From: Agapanthus africanus
Lineage: Eukaryota; Streptophyta; Magnoliopsida; Asparagales; Amaryllidaceae
DNA: 64,000 nucleotides
Direction: 5' to 3'
Assembly (NCBI GenBank): GCA_030015575.1
Contig: JASDDO010000024.1
Coordinates: forward strand, 219,066,996 to 219,130,995
In this document: one piece after another, positions 21,696 through 34,397 of the stretch
Layout of the letters: every line of letters begins with the position of its first letter
How positions within the stretch are numbered: position 1 is the first letter of the stretch
Notes under the pieces: model-generated
The model's input: only the letters and a program-made list of their open reading frames with translations
Databases searched by the model: none
Told to the model about the DNA's origin: nothing
Program-made: the position numbers and the translations under genes

Positions 21696-24600
21696 TGTCA
21701 CTCCCCGCTTCCCAAAATACGGAATACGAGGGGTAGACAAGGCCAGCCATGCTCCTACGGTCAAGGAAATGTCCTGTCGTAGTCACACTTCGGCTTCTAG
21801 TTTTTCATGGTAAACAGTAAGTGATGCACAGGTAATGAGAAAATGCAGTAACTGGAAGAAACAATGTAAAGACTGACCTGGAGCGGAACAAACGAATGTA
21901 ACCCGGAATGGCAAGTCAAGAAGTCTGTGATGCACGTCTAATTCTGGTCCAGGCTAAATCTTCTCCTCACACTGAGCATGCATACTCAGGTCGTCAGAGC
22001 GACACAATAGCAATATAATATATATAAAATCAAGTGACGGTTCTAACAGTGGTAATAGATTTGAATAACAGTAAACCAATGATAGCATGATTATGAATGT
22101 GCAGTAATCAATGACAGCAGAGCAGTAAGGCAGTAGAACGATGTGTCACGTATGTCAACACAGTATATAAGGTATATGAATGCCAGTATCCCTATCAGTC
22201 TCTAAGTCTCACTGTACAGGTCACTAGCCTATCGTCAGTCCAAGTATGAGAGTCAACCACTCGCGAGTGTCCTCCACCCAAGGGTAGAACCCAAGGGCAA
22301 GGGACCACGGGCCCAGCATGTAACATGTATATCACGGTGTATATCACATACCCTGTAAATCTCCATATATCTCCCTAAATATAAAAGCCGGCATGGGACT
22401 CCCGAGATTCTGTTGAACTCACACTTAAACTACCCCACACCCCGTGGTCTACATCAAACGCTAACCGTAACCCTAAATACTAATCGATCCGTGACAAGTC
22501 TGCGCGAGAACTGGAGGCAGGACCTCCATCAAGCACGTCCCGACTAATACCTAAGATAAACGGCAGGGTCGAATGCCTTATCTGTGACACCCATGCAAGC
22601 GCTTCCATAAGTGTCCCATACCACTTATAGTCACACGTACACGCATCCCACAGACGTCGACAATGCAATAGAATAATAGGGTCACTGATTGTGCACAAGT
22701 ACGTATCACTTTCACTTAATCACGGATACACGAACACTGACGTACTTGCCACAATCATCACTAGAATCTAACACTGGGTAAATGCACGATATCACTAGGT
22801 TATCACTACAATGATATGGGTATAATATGATGCGTGAACGGTATATAAGCACAAATAAGGTGTCACAAAAACAGTATTCTATCACTTGCACGATTTATCA
22901 TGAAACGTACATATATAATTTAGCGAAACGGTAAACAGGTAGTAATTAGTATGTTCGGTTGTCCATCCATCAAATTTGGTTTCAAGCCAATCGGGTTCCA
23001 GGATCATTAATTATAACCATTTCATTTTAAGCGCTCACGGCTGGAAATCCGGTTTCAGAATCAGAAATCCGTTTCGCAACGCATTTTGATCCCAGTTAGG
23101 ATCAGATTTTAGCGACGCTACAGTTGGATGAAATCTATAGTTTCCAGTAAGGTTTTCAACGCAATAGACGGATCTTCAATCGCGTCTGTACGTCAGGAGA
23201 TGTACTCTATTCAATTCCAATATGTCTGTTCTGATTCTGCTGGGACTGTTATGCGTCCCGATCTATTAAATTACAGATTAAATATCAAACGGAAACGAAA
23301 CAGAATGAAACCAATTGTGTTATCTATCTAACAGGTTCACCTACAGTAAACAGCGAAGTTCCGCAACCTAAGGGTTATGGAAATCCTGTGGCACCCAATA
23401 CGGAACAGCAAGCAACAATTAGAGTCGCTCTGGACTGCAGTCCAGAGTCGCACTCCGATCCAAATATCATCATAGTTTAAGTACAGGAATACCATGAAAC
23501 CAGTATAGGGTTAAATTCCGTCGAGTCGTATTCGATTTGAGCCCTTGAACGCACTATTCTAGTATGTATATAATTTATGGTGAATTTAACGGTTTTCAGG
23601 CACAATAAAATTCCAGTTTTACGATTAAACTTGGGGGTAGTCGTTTTGGTCATAAACGATCAAATTATCCAACGAAACTTGCACACGTTGTTCATCACAG
23701 CAAGGGCCCAAGTAATAAATCCAGTTCCGTCAATTTATAAAAGTGCTTTCTTTGGGAACACGCGTCGAGCAGGTTATGGCACATAATTAGTTTAAACTGT
23801 AACTTAGAATCTATATACTTGGCGGTTGTAACTTAGGTAAAATAGCATGTAAGCAAGTAAAGAACTTGCCTGGAGGCGTCTAGGCGATGCACGGCAATGG
23901 TAACGGCACAAACGCGCGATGAATGGTGCGTGTAAGGTTCGCGGCCTCGGCTCTTGGATTCGACGACTTGGTGAGTGCGACGGTGATTACTACGGTGACG
24001 GTTATGATCGTAGATATGACAAGGACAACAGTGCCGCCGATAGAGTCGTCAACGGTGGCTGTTGCGGTGATGGCAACCAAATGTTCGACGGGGGCTTGAG
24101 CTCGGCGGTGGGTTGAATAGGAAATGATATTTTTAGAGGAGTCACTGTAAAAGGAAGGAGAGAGAGAGAGGGGGAGAGAGAGTGACAGGGAAAGAGGTCA
24201 GAGAGAGAGAGAGACAGTGGGAGAGAGAGGGTTAGAGAGAGAGACAGTAAGAGAGGGAAAGGCAGAGGAACTGAGGGGGGAGAGAGAGCGAGATCTGTTA
24301 GAGAGAGGGGACACAGAGGTTAGAGACAGAGAGGGTGAGGAAGAGAGGGATGTTGCAATTTGGGGAGTTTGTGAGCAGGAGGAGGCAGCCGGCGGCGAGA
24401 AAATGAGGGGAGAGAGGTGGTCGACGAGACGTGGTGGAGTGCTAGCCGACGTTGTGGGTGGTGTTGCGAAATTAGAGGGTAGTGAGGTTGGTGAAGCGGG
24501 GGAAAGGTGATGAAGTTGGGTTGGGGCAGCGACGATGATGATGATGATGACGACGACAACGATGGTGCGGGGGGTCGGCTCGGGTGTTCGGGGGTGCAGG

Positions 24601-25529
24601 CGAAGGCGCTCGGGGAGGCAGTGGAGGAAGAGAGGAGGAGGAGGGAAGGAAGGGCTCGACGGTGGTGGCGGAGCTCGTCGGCGAGGGGTGTGAACTGGGA
24701 GTCTTCGAGAGAAGAGAAGTGTGGGTTCGAGGGTGGAGTCGGGATGGGAAGGAGAAAACGCGCGCGTCGTGGGTGTAACGTCGTGAGAGCGGGGACGACG
24801 GCGGAGGAAGCGGATCGCGACGAGGAGTAACGGCGCACGAGCACAGCGTGGGCGCGAGCGGAGGAAACGGGCGTGTACTGCGACGAAAAGATGGGATCGC
24901 GCGTTACCGTTGGGGATTTTAAAAGAAGATGAACAGTAGCGGGGTGTGGGGTGGGCTGAAGGGTAGCGGGCGCGACAGAACGAAGTGGGTTGGGCCAAGA
25001 GATTGGGCCAAGTAAAATAAAATAAATAAGAAGAAAAAGGCTGGGATTGAGAATTTAAAATGAAAGAAACAAAATAAATAATGTGGGGGAACCGGGCTTG
25101 GTTGGGCTGCAGCAATTTAAATAGAAAAATAAAGGGAAAGTGTGGACCGGGCTGAGGGCTGGGCCGAGAAAATAAAGGAAAGGATTTATTTGGGGGGAGA
25201 AATGGAGCAGGCCGCGGCTGAAAATTAAAGGAAAAAAAATTAAAGAAAGAAGAAGGAAAGAGTGAGGGTCGGCCTTGAGGAAAGATTGGGGCTAAAAGAA
25301 TAATGAATTTAAATAAAAGATTGGGAATTGGGGTTCTATTAAAAGAAAATGGTGTTGGCTAAGGGGATTTGTTGGAAAAATATAATATAGTTTGGGTTTT
25401 GGGGTTTAACGAAGTGGTTTTAATAAATAAATTATTTTCTAAATAAAACCCATAAAATGGTAAATAAAATAAATGGAATTCTAAAGTAACAAAATATGGA
25501 CTTTGGCATAAAAGGGGCCGGGTGTTACA
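21696..25529 (-). repeat. Element 4 5' LTR (right in window)
   Basis: It starts TGTCACTCCCCGC and ends GGGTGTTACA on the plus strand, followed by GATAC (25530-25534). It carries the same landmarks as 15022-18858, including the palindrome (23428-23447) and the GA-rich tract (24155-24320). As the upstream LTR in element orientation it should hold the active promoter, but I do not identify a convincing TATA box. Confidence 0.9.
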
Positions 25530-25534
25530 GATAC

Positions 25535-26774
25535 CGAGGAGGAAGAAGAAATAATTTATTCAGGGCCGCCCCAATGCAACAAGCCGGGACCGTCTACCCC
25601 TATGCTAGTCTTCGGCAGCGACTCGGAAGATGAAGTCAATGCAATATTTTCTGTTCGGCCGTCAACACAAGCCTTCACTGGCGATGATCGGAGTTTTCAA
25701 ACCGCCATGGTCCCGCAAGAGCACTACAAAGAGCTCGACGCACTTGATACCTACAGTGTGCAAGAACTGCAAACGTTCTACTTCCCTCCGAGGCGAAAAG
25801 AGGAAAAGGCGATCCTCTTTTATCAATCCACGGAAAACAAAGTGGAGAAGGAAATTTGGCATGGTGTCGATTCTACGCTTGACAGGCTCCAGCCCATCCG
25901 TCTGCTCAGATACTACACAGAAGGATTAAAAAGGCTGTTGAGGAGCCAAGGCGTACCCTTCAAACATACTGCTCGACAAGCTCAGTTCTACAACAGGATT
26001 TTGAACGTCACCGAAACTCAGCGAAAATTGCCCAACGGGAGAATGAAAGCGATCGGGCTTGGATATATCCGATCCAAGAAACGGGAGCGATTCCATGGCT
26101 GCTGCGTCATACCTGACTTCGATGAAGAACGAGATGCTCTGTGGGAAGATGCTAACCCTGAACCAAAACGAGGTCCTGCCGTGAATGTGCCAAGTCCGTC
26201 ATTCGAAGAACAGATGGACAAGTTAATAAAGGAAGCGAGTCAAAAGGTCCGAGAACACCATAATCGCAAAATGGCTATTTACGAGAAAGTCAGGACGCAG
26301 CGCATCCTTCAGCAATCTACAAAGAACGAAGATGCCCTTCGTCGCCAGCCCGTCACAAAGAAGACTCAACGTGGAGGCAAAAATAAACTGAAGAACGGAA
26401 AATATGTTCGACGGCAGCATAGCGGGTCCAAAAAGCCACGGGAGGCAGAAATGTGCAGCCGGGATCCGTCTCTTATAAAGAAGATGGGTCGAGCATATTC
26501 TTTTCCCCAAGACAAGACAAGGAAGATATTCAATCTTGTCATAAAACATCAGATAATGACGCTCCCGGAGTCCAAGCACCTTGAGCAAGAAGGTGAGGTT
26601 CATCATCCGGATTATTGCTCCTATCACTAAGCGATAGGGCATCCTCTCGAAGACTACTTTACATTTAAAGACTGGGTCGAAGACCCGTATCAGCAAGGCA
26701 GGTTCGCTCTATCCAGCAGTTGGAAGGTAACCCTACCGCAGAAGCATGAACCGAAAGCCACGTATGCGGCGAGA
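25535..26774 (+). pseudogene. Element 1 gag-pol middle part with a third CHHC module
   Basis: It resumes the protein exactly where element 4 split it (T followed by a Glu run, as in element 2 near 42520). It stays open to 26630 with landmarks VFGSDSEDEV, EHYKELDALDT and KEIWHG. Near 26470-26740 lies a module beginning MGRAYSFPQDKTRK and containing DYCSYH, a TAA, then AIGHPLEDY. It resembles the first gag zinc-knuckle module (MGRAYSFPRDKTRR...CPYHRVLGHPIEDC in element 2), so it appears to be an internal duplicate. Element 2 lacks this third module. Confidence 0.7.
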
Positions 26775-29700
26775 ATGGAACCAGACCAACATCAGTCTTG
26801 GAAGCGATCTCGTACCTGTCATGTTATAACGCTGTCAGAAGAAGAACCCGAAAATATGGATGACCACCCCTGGTGCTTCGAAAACGATGATGACGAGGTG
26901 ATCTCAAAGTTTCCACCGGCGCCTAAAGAGTTGGAAGATGGGATACATACTACTGCAGATAACCCCAAGAAAATTGACTTGGGGACGGCAAGTGACCTGC
27001 TGCCGACATTCGTCAGTAAGCTATTGTCTGAAGAAAGGTTGGCTACGCTAAAAGACGTGCTCATGCAGTATAAAGACTATTTCGCATGGAACTATTCCGA
27101 GATGCCCGGATTGGATCCAGAAATTGCCGTCCACAAATTGGCGATATCTCCAGACGTCAAGCCAATCAAACAAGCACCGAGAAGAATGCAGCTCGAGCTT
27201 GAGATGGGTATCAATACCAAGGTCAAGAAGCTAATCGACTCCAGCTTCATCCAAGAGGTTCAGTATCCTGACTGGATCGCCAATATCGTCCCAGTGATAA
27301 AGAAAAATGGGACGGTGCGCATATGCGTAGACTTCCGGGATCTCAACAAAGCTTGCCCGAAGGACGACTTTCCAGTACCGGTCACCGAGCTGATGATAGA
27401 TAATACGTCCACTCACGAAGTTTTCTCTTTCATGGACGGCGCATCAGGATACAATCAGATAAAGATGCATCCCGAGGACCAGAAGCATACCGCTTTCCGG
27501 ACCCCTTTGGGCATATTCTGCTATAAGGTGATGCCCTTCGGTCTAAAGAACGCTGGTGCCACCTATCAGAGGGCAATGACGAAGATTTTCGATGACCTCA
27601 TACATGAAATCGTCGAATGCTATATCGACAACCTTGTGGTGAAAAGCAAATCATACGAGGAACATTGGGAGAATCTGAAGATCATGTTTCAGCGCTTTCG
27701 GAGATATAACTTGAAGATGAACCCTCTCAAATGCGCATTCCGAGTTTCCTCGGGAAAATTCCTAGGATTCATCGTAAGACATCGAGGCATCGAAATAGAC
27801 CCGTCAAAGATCAAGGCGATTATGGAAATGCCCCCGCCAAGAACACTCAAACAACTGCGGTCCAAGGGAAGCTCGCGTATATCCGGCGGTTCATAGCTAA
27901 CCTCTCCGGCAAATGCCGTCCTTACAGTCACCTAATGAAGAAGGGAACTCCGTTCGTCTGGGATCGCAAATGCCAAAGCGCGCTGGACGAAATTAAGCAA
28001 TACCTGCAGAATCTGCCGGTACTGACTGCCCCGGTCAAGGGAAAGCCCCTCATCCTGTATACGACCGCCCTTGAGGGTTCTGTAGGCGCGCTATGGGCAC
28101 AGGAAAATGACCAAGGGAAAGAAAGAGCCCTCTACTATCTGAGTCGAGTTCTCCTGGGGGCAGAAAACAATCACTCCCCTATCGAAAAACACTGCCTGGG
28201 GTTGATCTTCGCGATAACAAAGCTCAGACACTATGCATTGGCACATGAGGTCCATCTCATATCAAAGGTGGATCCTCTCAAATATTTTATGTCAAAAGCC
28301 ATATTGAAGGGACGGCTCGCTAAATGGGCCCTACTCTTAATGGAATTCGCGGCGATATACCGACCCCTCAAGGCAGTGAAAGGCCAGGTCATTGCCGACT
28401 TTATCGCTGAGCATCTGGTACCCGCCGATTCTCCTTTGAACTAAGAATTGCCCGACGAGCACGCATTTGACACGATCGACAGGGAGAGAAGAGAGAATGA
28501 TACCCGGTGGGAACTCTACTTCGATGGAGCATCTTCCATGAAGTAGCGCAAACAAGGCACCCCCATAATCAAATCTGGGGTGGGCCTCATCTTCGTGACT
28601 CCATAAGGAGGGATAATGCGCTTTGCCTTCTCCTTAACAGAGCCGAGGACAAACAATGAAGCCGAATATGAAGCTTTGATAGCAGGTCTTGAGATCGCTG
28701 TCAACATGGGAATCGAGAACCTCCTCATATACGGAGACTCCCAGCTGATCGTTAGTCAAGTAAACGGCGACTATCAAACGTACAAGCCAGAGCTGGTGAA
28801 GTACGGCGAGAGGGTGCAGCAACTGCTGACTCAAGTTCCCTCCTACATCTGGAAAGTATACCGCGTGCGGAAAATAGCAAAGCGGATGCATTAGCCAAGC
28901 TCGCTAAAGAACTGGCCGACGAGAACCTCGATGACGTAAGGATCATTATGCAAAGCCGTTAGGTTCTTGCACCGGCAGAAATATCTCCGGATTCGTCTGA
29001 AGAAAAAGGAGCGACCGAACAAACGACCCTACAAATAAAAGACCAGGAAAAGGCTAAGGATTGGAGAGAAGTCTTTATAGACTACTTCAAATTCCGTCGA
29101 ACACCTGAAGATGCGTCCTCAAGACATCAGCTCATGAAACGAGCTCTATCTTTTGCCTTCGTCAATGATACTATGTATAAGAGATCATTTGATTCTCTAT
29201 GGCTAAGATGCCTGGGACCTGAAGAGGCAAGGAGATTCGTCCAAAAAACTCACGATGGACTTTAAGATTCTCACCAAATCGGGCCGAAGATGAAACTAAA
29301 GATCAAAAGGATGGGCTACTATTGGCCCACGATAATCCAGGACTGCCTTAAATACGCAAAGCAGTGCCACTCGTGCCAAATTCACGGGGACTTTATCCAC
29401 CAGCATCCAAATCCACTACATCTAACAGTAGCAAGCTGGCCGTTCGAAATGTGGGGAACTGATATAATCGGACCCATTGAACCAGTATCGTCCAGACGAC
29501 ATCGGTTCATATTGGCAACAACCGATTACTTCTCCAAGTGGGCAGAAGCGATACCACTGAGAGAAGTGAAGATGGAGAATATCCTCCATTTCTTCAAGAC
29601 ACGCGTCATTTATCGGTTCAGCACTCCGCGACGGATTATCTCCGATAACGGGCCAGCCTACAGAAGCTACAAGATCAGCCGCTTCGCACAACAGCATAAC

Positions 29701-30311
29701 ATAGACTAGAGATACTCTTCGGTCTATAATTCCCGAGCTAACAGTGTAGCTAAGGCTTTCAACAAGACCTTGACGAAGATCGTGAAAAAACGGTGTCTCG
29801 AAATAAGAAGGACTGGCACGAGAGACTGCATGAAGCTCTCTGGGCGTATCGAACTACGTTCAAAACGGCTATAAACACAGCGCCGTATGCATTGGTATTC
29901 GGAACAGAAGCGGTACTCCCCCTCGAGATAGAGTTACCCTCTCTACGAGTAGCGGTTCACTACGAGCTAACAGACGAAAAAAATGCTCACCTTCGACTTG
30001 AGGAGCTCGACGCCCTTGATGAAACCCGGCTCATGGCGCAACAAAACCTGGAGGCTTACAAAGTAAAGATGACACGCTTATACGAGAGATTGACTAGGCC
30101 GAGAACATTCCACCAAGGCGAACTCGTGCTAGTGGTCAAGAGACCCATGATCCCTAATCATACCAAACGGGGGAAATTCGAGCCGAACTATGAAGGCCCA
30201 TACATCATAGACAAAGTTTACCAGGGTGGAACCTATCTACTCATGGACATGCATGGCGAAAGACCCTTCAGGGCAATAAACGGTCGATTCCTAAAAAAAT
30301 ACTACGCCTGA
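26775..30311 (+). pseudogene. pol: Element 1 RT, RNase H, second RNase H and integrase (pseudogene)
   Basis: RT motifs are VDFRDLNKACPKDDFP, FMDGASGYNQIKMHPED and PFGLKNAGATYQR. The catalytic box reads YIDN (27621-27632) instead of YIDD, so the second catalytic Asp is lost. A 4-base deletion near 27866 shifts the frame within the connection to RNase H. Stops follow at 28442, 28544 and 28963. The second RNase H keeps LYFDGASS and NNEAEYEALIAGL. The integrase keeps CHSCQ, the first Asp (GTDIIGP) and second Asp (SDNGPAY), has a TAG at 29707, and reads AKAFN where element 2 has the catalytic AEAFN. The end GRFLKKYYA matches element 2. Confidence 0.85.
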
Positions 30312-30401
30312 CGAGTCACGGCCTAGGTCAACGATAGATGATGACGCCTATATCCTCTCGCTATCTTCCTAAGTCCAAACTCTATAAGTAGTAGCCGGCA
30401 A

Positions 30402-30610
30402 ATGGACCGAAACGTCCCTAAACTAACGACGGACCGAAACGTCCCTAAACTAACGACGGACCGAAAGCTCCTAAAACTAACGACGGACCGAAACGTCCTT
30501 AAACTAACGACGGACCGAAACGTCCTTAAACTAACGATGGACCACTATGTCCTAAAACTGGCTATTGACGGAAACGTTTATAAACTACTACGGACCGCAG
30601 CATCCCAAGG
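30402..30610 (+). repeat. 27-bp tandem repeat after pol, element 1
   Basis: There are about eight units of the form GGACCGAAACGTCCTTAAAC plus a short TAACGAC-type tail. The later units change to GGACCACTATGTCC and GGACCGCAGCATCC. The same 27-bp family, with the same order of variants, occurs inside the LTRs of element 2 and after pol in element 2 (47056-47150). Confidence 0.85.
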
Positions 30611-30768
30611 CTGACACAAAAAATAAAAAATAAAAAAGAAGAGTAAAAAAATGGTATGTCCATAAGCGAGATGGGCACGGATGAAAACCCAAAAGGGCTC
30701 CGTGAGTAAAAACAGCAGGGCTACCGGCGAATTTTGTGAAAACCCGAAAGGGCGCAATCTCGTTAAAA

Positions 30769-30995
30769 GACACTTGCAAGGTCCTCTCGACCTTGTGAGG
30801 AGAAAATACCTGCGTGGGATCCTTACGACTCACAAAGGAGAAACACACTTAGGGATCCTCCCGATTCCTAAGGAGAAATTACACTTGCAAGATCCTCACG
30901 ACTCGTAAAGAGAACCCTCTTATGAGACCCTCACGGCTCATAAGATTCAAAAGCCTTAAGCTATAGGGATCTGAACCTGTTCTTAAGCAGTCATA
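30769..30995 (+). repeat. Hairpin array, element 1 set 1
   Basis: Five consecutive short inverted repeats each surround a near-constant loop of type ATCCTCACGA or GTCCTCTCGA. Examples are CTTATGAG/CTCATAAG around ACCCTCACGG near 30918, and TTAGGGATC/GATTCCTAA near 30849. They are followed by a sixth, wider pairing CTTAAG...CTTAAG. Most units end in AAGGAGAAA or AAGAGAAC. Stem sequence differs from slot to slot while pairing is kept. Confidence 0.7.
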
Positions 30996-31107
30996 CATCC
31001 CGATTTTGCCCTACAAGCGGTTCAATATTGGCCCTTGTATATAATCCACGGGCACGAATAAACATTTCCCTAACAGAGTCCCACCAGCGACTAGGGATAT
31101 GCTCACA

Positions 31108-31335
31108 CGGTGAACGACCCTTGTAAGTCCTCTCGACTTATAAGGAGAAAACGCTCTTGTAAGATCCTTACGACTTATAAGAGAACACACACTTAGGAAT
31201 CCTCACGATTCCTAAGGAGAAACGCACTTACGAGATCCTCATGACCCGTAGGGAGAAATCTTTATGAGGCCCTTACGGCTCATGAAGTCAAAAGGCCATA
31301 GTCAACAGGATCCAAACCCTGTTTGCTAAGCCACC
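31108..31335 (+). repeat. Hairpin array, element 1 set 2
   Basis: It has the same five-slot order as set 1. Slot 1 is CTTGTAAG/CTTATAAG and slot 2 CTTGTAAG/CTTATAAG, both needing G-U pairing. Slot 3 is TTAGGAATC/GATTCCTAA, and slot 5 TTTATGAG/CTCATGAA. Loops keep the CCTYWCG core. Confidence 0.7.
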
Positions 31336-31942
31336 TTTGTTCGATATCGACAGAGGCAAATGATGATTCGCTCCTGGGAATATCCCAGTTGTAGCGATAC
31401 TGATGCCTAAATCGGTATCAAATCCTAAACTCGCAGCGAAAAGTCAGCGAGCCACAAATGCATATGAAATAGCCGAAATGATGGGGCAACTTGCAACAAA
31501 ATTAGCAAGTAAAATATATGCATACAAAATAGCCGAAATGGTTAGGCAACTCGTAATAAAAAAACAGTGAGTAAATAAAACAAATAGCCGAAATAATTGG
31601 GCAGCGTGAAAAATAGCCGAAGTGATGGGGCAATCGTGACTTTCGCGATATAAAAGCTGAAATGATAGAGCATCGCGGAAAGAAAAAATATATGAAATGA
31701 AACCTCTGCCTTATAGGTGAGATCACATCGATCCTTGTATACAATCCAGGGGTACAAACAAAAAGGGAACTATACCTTCCCACCAGGCTCCATCAGAAAG
31801 AGAGCCAAGTCTCGATGGCATCTCGAGAGAACAACAACAGCGTTCCTCCTCATTCCAGCAGGATTCAGACGCGACAATCAACCTTGGAGCCATGGCAAAA
31901 TCCCTGTTCCAAACCTCGACGGTTCACAGACAACTAAGAGAG
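31336..31942 (+). other. Non-coding 3' region with dispersed AAATAGCCGAAATGAT motifs
   Basis: There is no gene. AAATAGCCGAAATGATGGGG-like phrases recur about every 50-70 bp from 31465 to 31660, as they do in element 2 at 48176-48390. A GTATACAATCCAGGGG motif is at 31737. The stretch looks like non-coding retrotransposon RNA sequence. Confidence 0.5.
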
Positions 31943-32370
31943 CACCTCCTGGTCCCGTAGAACACGACTAATGTCAATCCTGACCCCGTGGGAAAAGCCC
32001 AGAGCACCTCCTGGTCCCGTGGAATACGGCTAATGTCAATCCTGACCCCGTGGGAAATGTCCAAAGCACTCCTAACTCCGTGAAATGCGGATAAAGTCAA
32101 CTCCTGACACCGTGAAATGCGGATAAAGTCAACCCCCGACTCCGTGAAATGCGGATAAAGTCAACCCCCGACTCCGTGAAATGGGGTGAAATGCGGATGA
32201 AGTCAACCCCTGACACCGTGAAATGCAGATCAAGTCAACCCCTGACACCGTGAAATGCAGATGAAGTCAACCCCTGACACCGTGAAATGCGGATAAAGTC
32301 AACCCCTCCTAGCCCCGTAGAACACGGCTGGAGTCAATCCTGACTCCATGGGAAACAGCCAGAGTAAACT
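31943..32370 (+). repeat. About 32-bp tandem repeat, element 1 3' region
   Basis: Roughly ten units of the type GACACCGTGAAATGCGGATA followed by AAGTCAACCCCT, with variants CCCCGTGGAA and CCCCGTAGAAC at both ends. It is absent from the equivalent place in element 2, which has a 157-bp repeat instead. Confidence 0.75.
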
Positions 32371-32423
32371 CTCGAACTCCTCGCCAAAGCAATGCTTTGA
32401 CTTGGAAGCAAGTCAACTCATCA

Positions 32424-32648
32424 ACCACTTACAAGTCCTCTCGACTTGTAAGGAAGAAAATTCTCTCGGGAGATCCTTACGACTCTCAAGAGAAAACGCA
32501 TTTAGGAATCCTCACGATTCCTAAGGAGAAACCACACCTGCGAGATCCTCTCGACTCGTAGGGAGAAAAGTCTTTATGAGACCCTCAAGGCTCATAAAGT
32601 TGAAAAGTCTTAGGTGGCAGATCCTAACCCTGTCTCCCAAGCCATCAT
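32424..32648 (+). repeat. Hairpin array, element 1 set 3
   Basis: The five slots are CTTACAAG/CTTGTAAG, CTCTCGGGAG/CTCTCAAGAG (one mismatch and one G-U), TTAGGAATC/GATTCCTAA, CCTGCGAG/CTCGTAGG and CTTTATGAG/CTCATAAAG. A wider CTTAGG...CCCAAG pairing follows. Confidence 0.75.
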
Positions 32649-32725
32649 TGCCTCGCAGAGAGATCAAGGTAGATTTTCTACAGGCCACACTCTCCTAAGT
32701 CAAACATCGATAAGAAAGGAAACAA

Positions 32726-32944
32726 CCACTTACAAGTCCTCTCGACTTGTAAGGAAGAAAATTCTCTCGGGAGATCCTTACGACTCTCAAGAGAAAACAC
32801 ACTTAGGAATCCTCACGATTTCTAAGAAGAAAATACACTTACGAGATCCTCACGACTCGTAGGGAGAAAGATCTTTATGAGACCCTCATGGCTCATAAAA
32901 TTGAAAAGTCTTAGGCGACAGATCCTGACCCTGTTTCCTAAGCC
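32726..32944 (+). repeat. Hairpin array, element 1 set 4
   Basis: It is a near copy of set 3. The fourth slot is changed to CTTACGAG/CTCGTAGG. The set is followed by CTTAGG...CCTAAG. Confidence 0.75.
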
Positions 32945-33285
32945 ATCACCACCCTGCAAAGAGTCCAAGATGGACAGCTACATACTATCTACAAGCCACA
33001 CTTGCCAAAATTACAAGTCGCTGAAATCGAGATGATGCTCAAGAGTACGTCAACTGCTCTGTGCCAACAGAAAGGCATAACCTACAGACGTCAATCACAT
33101 ATTATGCAAGACAGTAAAAAGAACGTTTGATTCGCATCCGTTTAAGCGTTCAAAGCGTACCTACTCATGCGTGTGCAAAAGATTTAGTGTATAAAATAAA
33201 CAGACGGAAACGAGGAATTTTCCATTCATACTTCAGAAAATTCTTACGGTGATGAAAACAGTGAATCAAAGCATCATTAAAATGT

Positions 33286-33792
33286 TTACAAGGGCAAAAC
33301 ATCGAATCCGGGACACGGATTAAGAAATTCAAAAATAAGTCCATCTAAAGTGTTTCTGGCCTTTCTGACCATTCTTGTGTGCATCCTTTCACGATCACAA
33401 GCGTCTGGATCTTCGCTGATATCCTCCACCCTCTGATAAGCAGCGATTATCGTCGTCTGCTGGAAAACTTGATGCAGAATGTCAATGAGGTTATCTCGCC
33501 GTTTCTTCGAGATCAGGCCCGTCAGATACACTGAGTGCACCTTATCTTCAGCATCATCCAGTGCATTAAGTGGCATGGCTTCATAAAATCTAGGAAGCGC
33601 TTCCCAAATTGCTCACACTATAATCTTCAAGAAAGCGGAGTGACGAGGGAGTAGTCGGCCGATGTGTTTATTGAAACGATTCATAATTTCGGCACATTGG
33701 GCGTTTATGAACTCCTAGTTTTGACAACGGCCCTGTACGCGAATGCCCTCATAGGAAATGATTTCGTTAAGGCAGTACAGATGAGAGGCCAT
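33286..33792 (-). pseudogene. Antisense ORF of element 1, unrelated to that of element 2
   Basis: On the minus strand GTTTTCAG is followed five bases later by an ATG (33792). The frame runs 168 codons to the stop at 33286 with two internal stops (after residue 25 and near residue 59). The intact C-terminal part (33576-33286) is charged and helical-looking, with LTGLISKKRRDNLIDILHQV and CDRERMHTRMVRKARNTL. It lies downstream of an antisense TATA box and splice donor shared with element 2, but the protein shows no similarity to the plant-mobile-domain-like gene there. I recognise no family. Decay matches that of element 1 as a whole. Confidence 0.5.
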
Positions 33793-34397
33793 AGCACCTG
33801 AAAACGAAAATCAGTGAGAGTTTAGCGGACAGACTGATCAAGACACGGAGATTTAGACAACTCTTGATATCCGCATGAAGAAAACAAGTGCTTACTAAAA
33901 CACCCAACAGATTTAAATTTGTGCAATTAAGGGGGAAATCCTCAAAAGATTCTCATTCAATGAGAACCACTTGGGCCGAGGAGTAAATCTCCCATTGAGA
34001 GCAGTGCTCTTCAATAGAGTGACATCTGTCAGCTCTAATGATGAAAGGAATAAAATTCCTCAAGAAAATTCTAAAAGCCTGCTCTGTAAAAATGATGGAA
34101 TAACCAATCAGAAAACTTAAAATAAAATTTTTAATTAAAATTCCATGATCTTCAAGATCCATGAACGAATTCTAAGAGTTCTTCATAAGAGATTAACAAA
34201 TCTTTATGATTTGAAAAGAGTAAAGCTCTGTTAATGGGTTAAGAAACCCTAAGAAAGATCTCTTTAGATCTATGATTTCAAGAGAGCAAAGCTCTGAAAA
34301 AGGGTTTTCTTTAGATCAAAGATCTATGAAGAGCAAAGTTCTGTTAATAGGTGAGACCCTAGATTATTGAATAATCCTTTAAAAGATTTAATCTTTA

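Larger units (their letters stand above)
15022..25529 (-). mobile_element. Element 4: non-autonomous Tekay-like LTR retrotransposon
   Basis: Two near-identical LTRs of about 3.83 kb enclose 2837 bp and are flanked by GATAC on both sides. Read on the minus strand, the LTR starts TGTAACACCC and ends GGGGCGTGACA. The primer site TGGTATCAGTGCCAGG follows the LTR, and the polypurine context with GAGGACGAAATTTC precedes the other LTR, both hallmarks of Tekay-like elements. No protease, RT or integrase is present, only a zinc-knuckle mini-gag and an acidic ORF. The element must have moved with enzymes made elsewhere. The LTRs are very similar, so the insertion is fairly recent. Confidence 0.9.
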
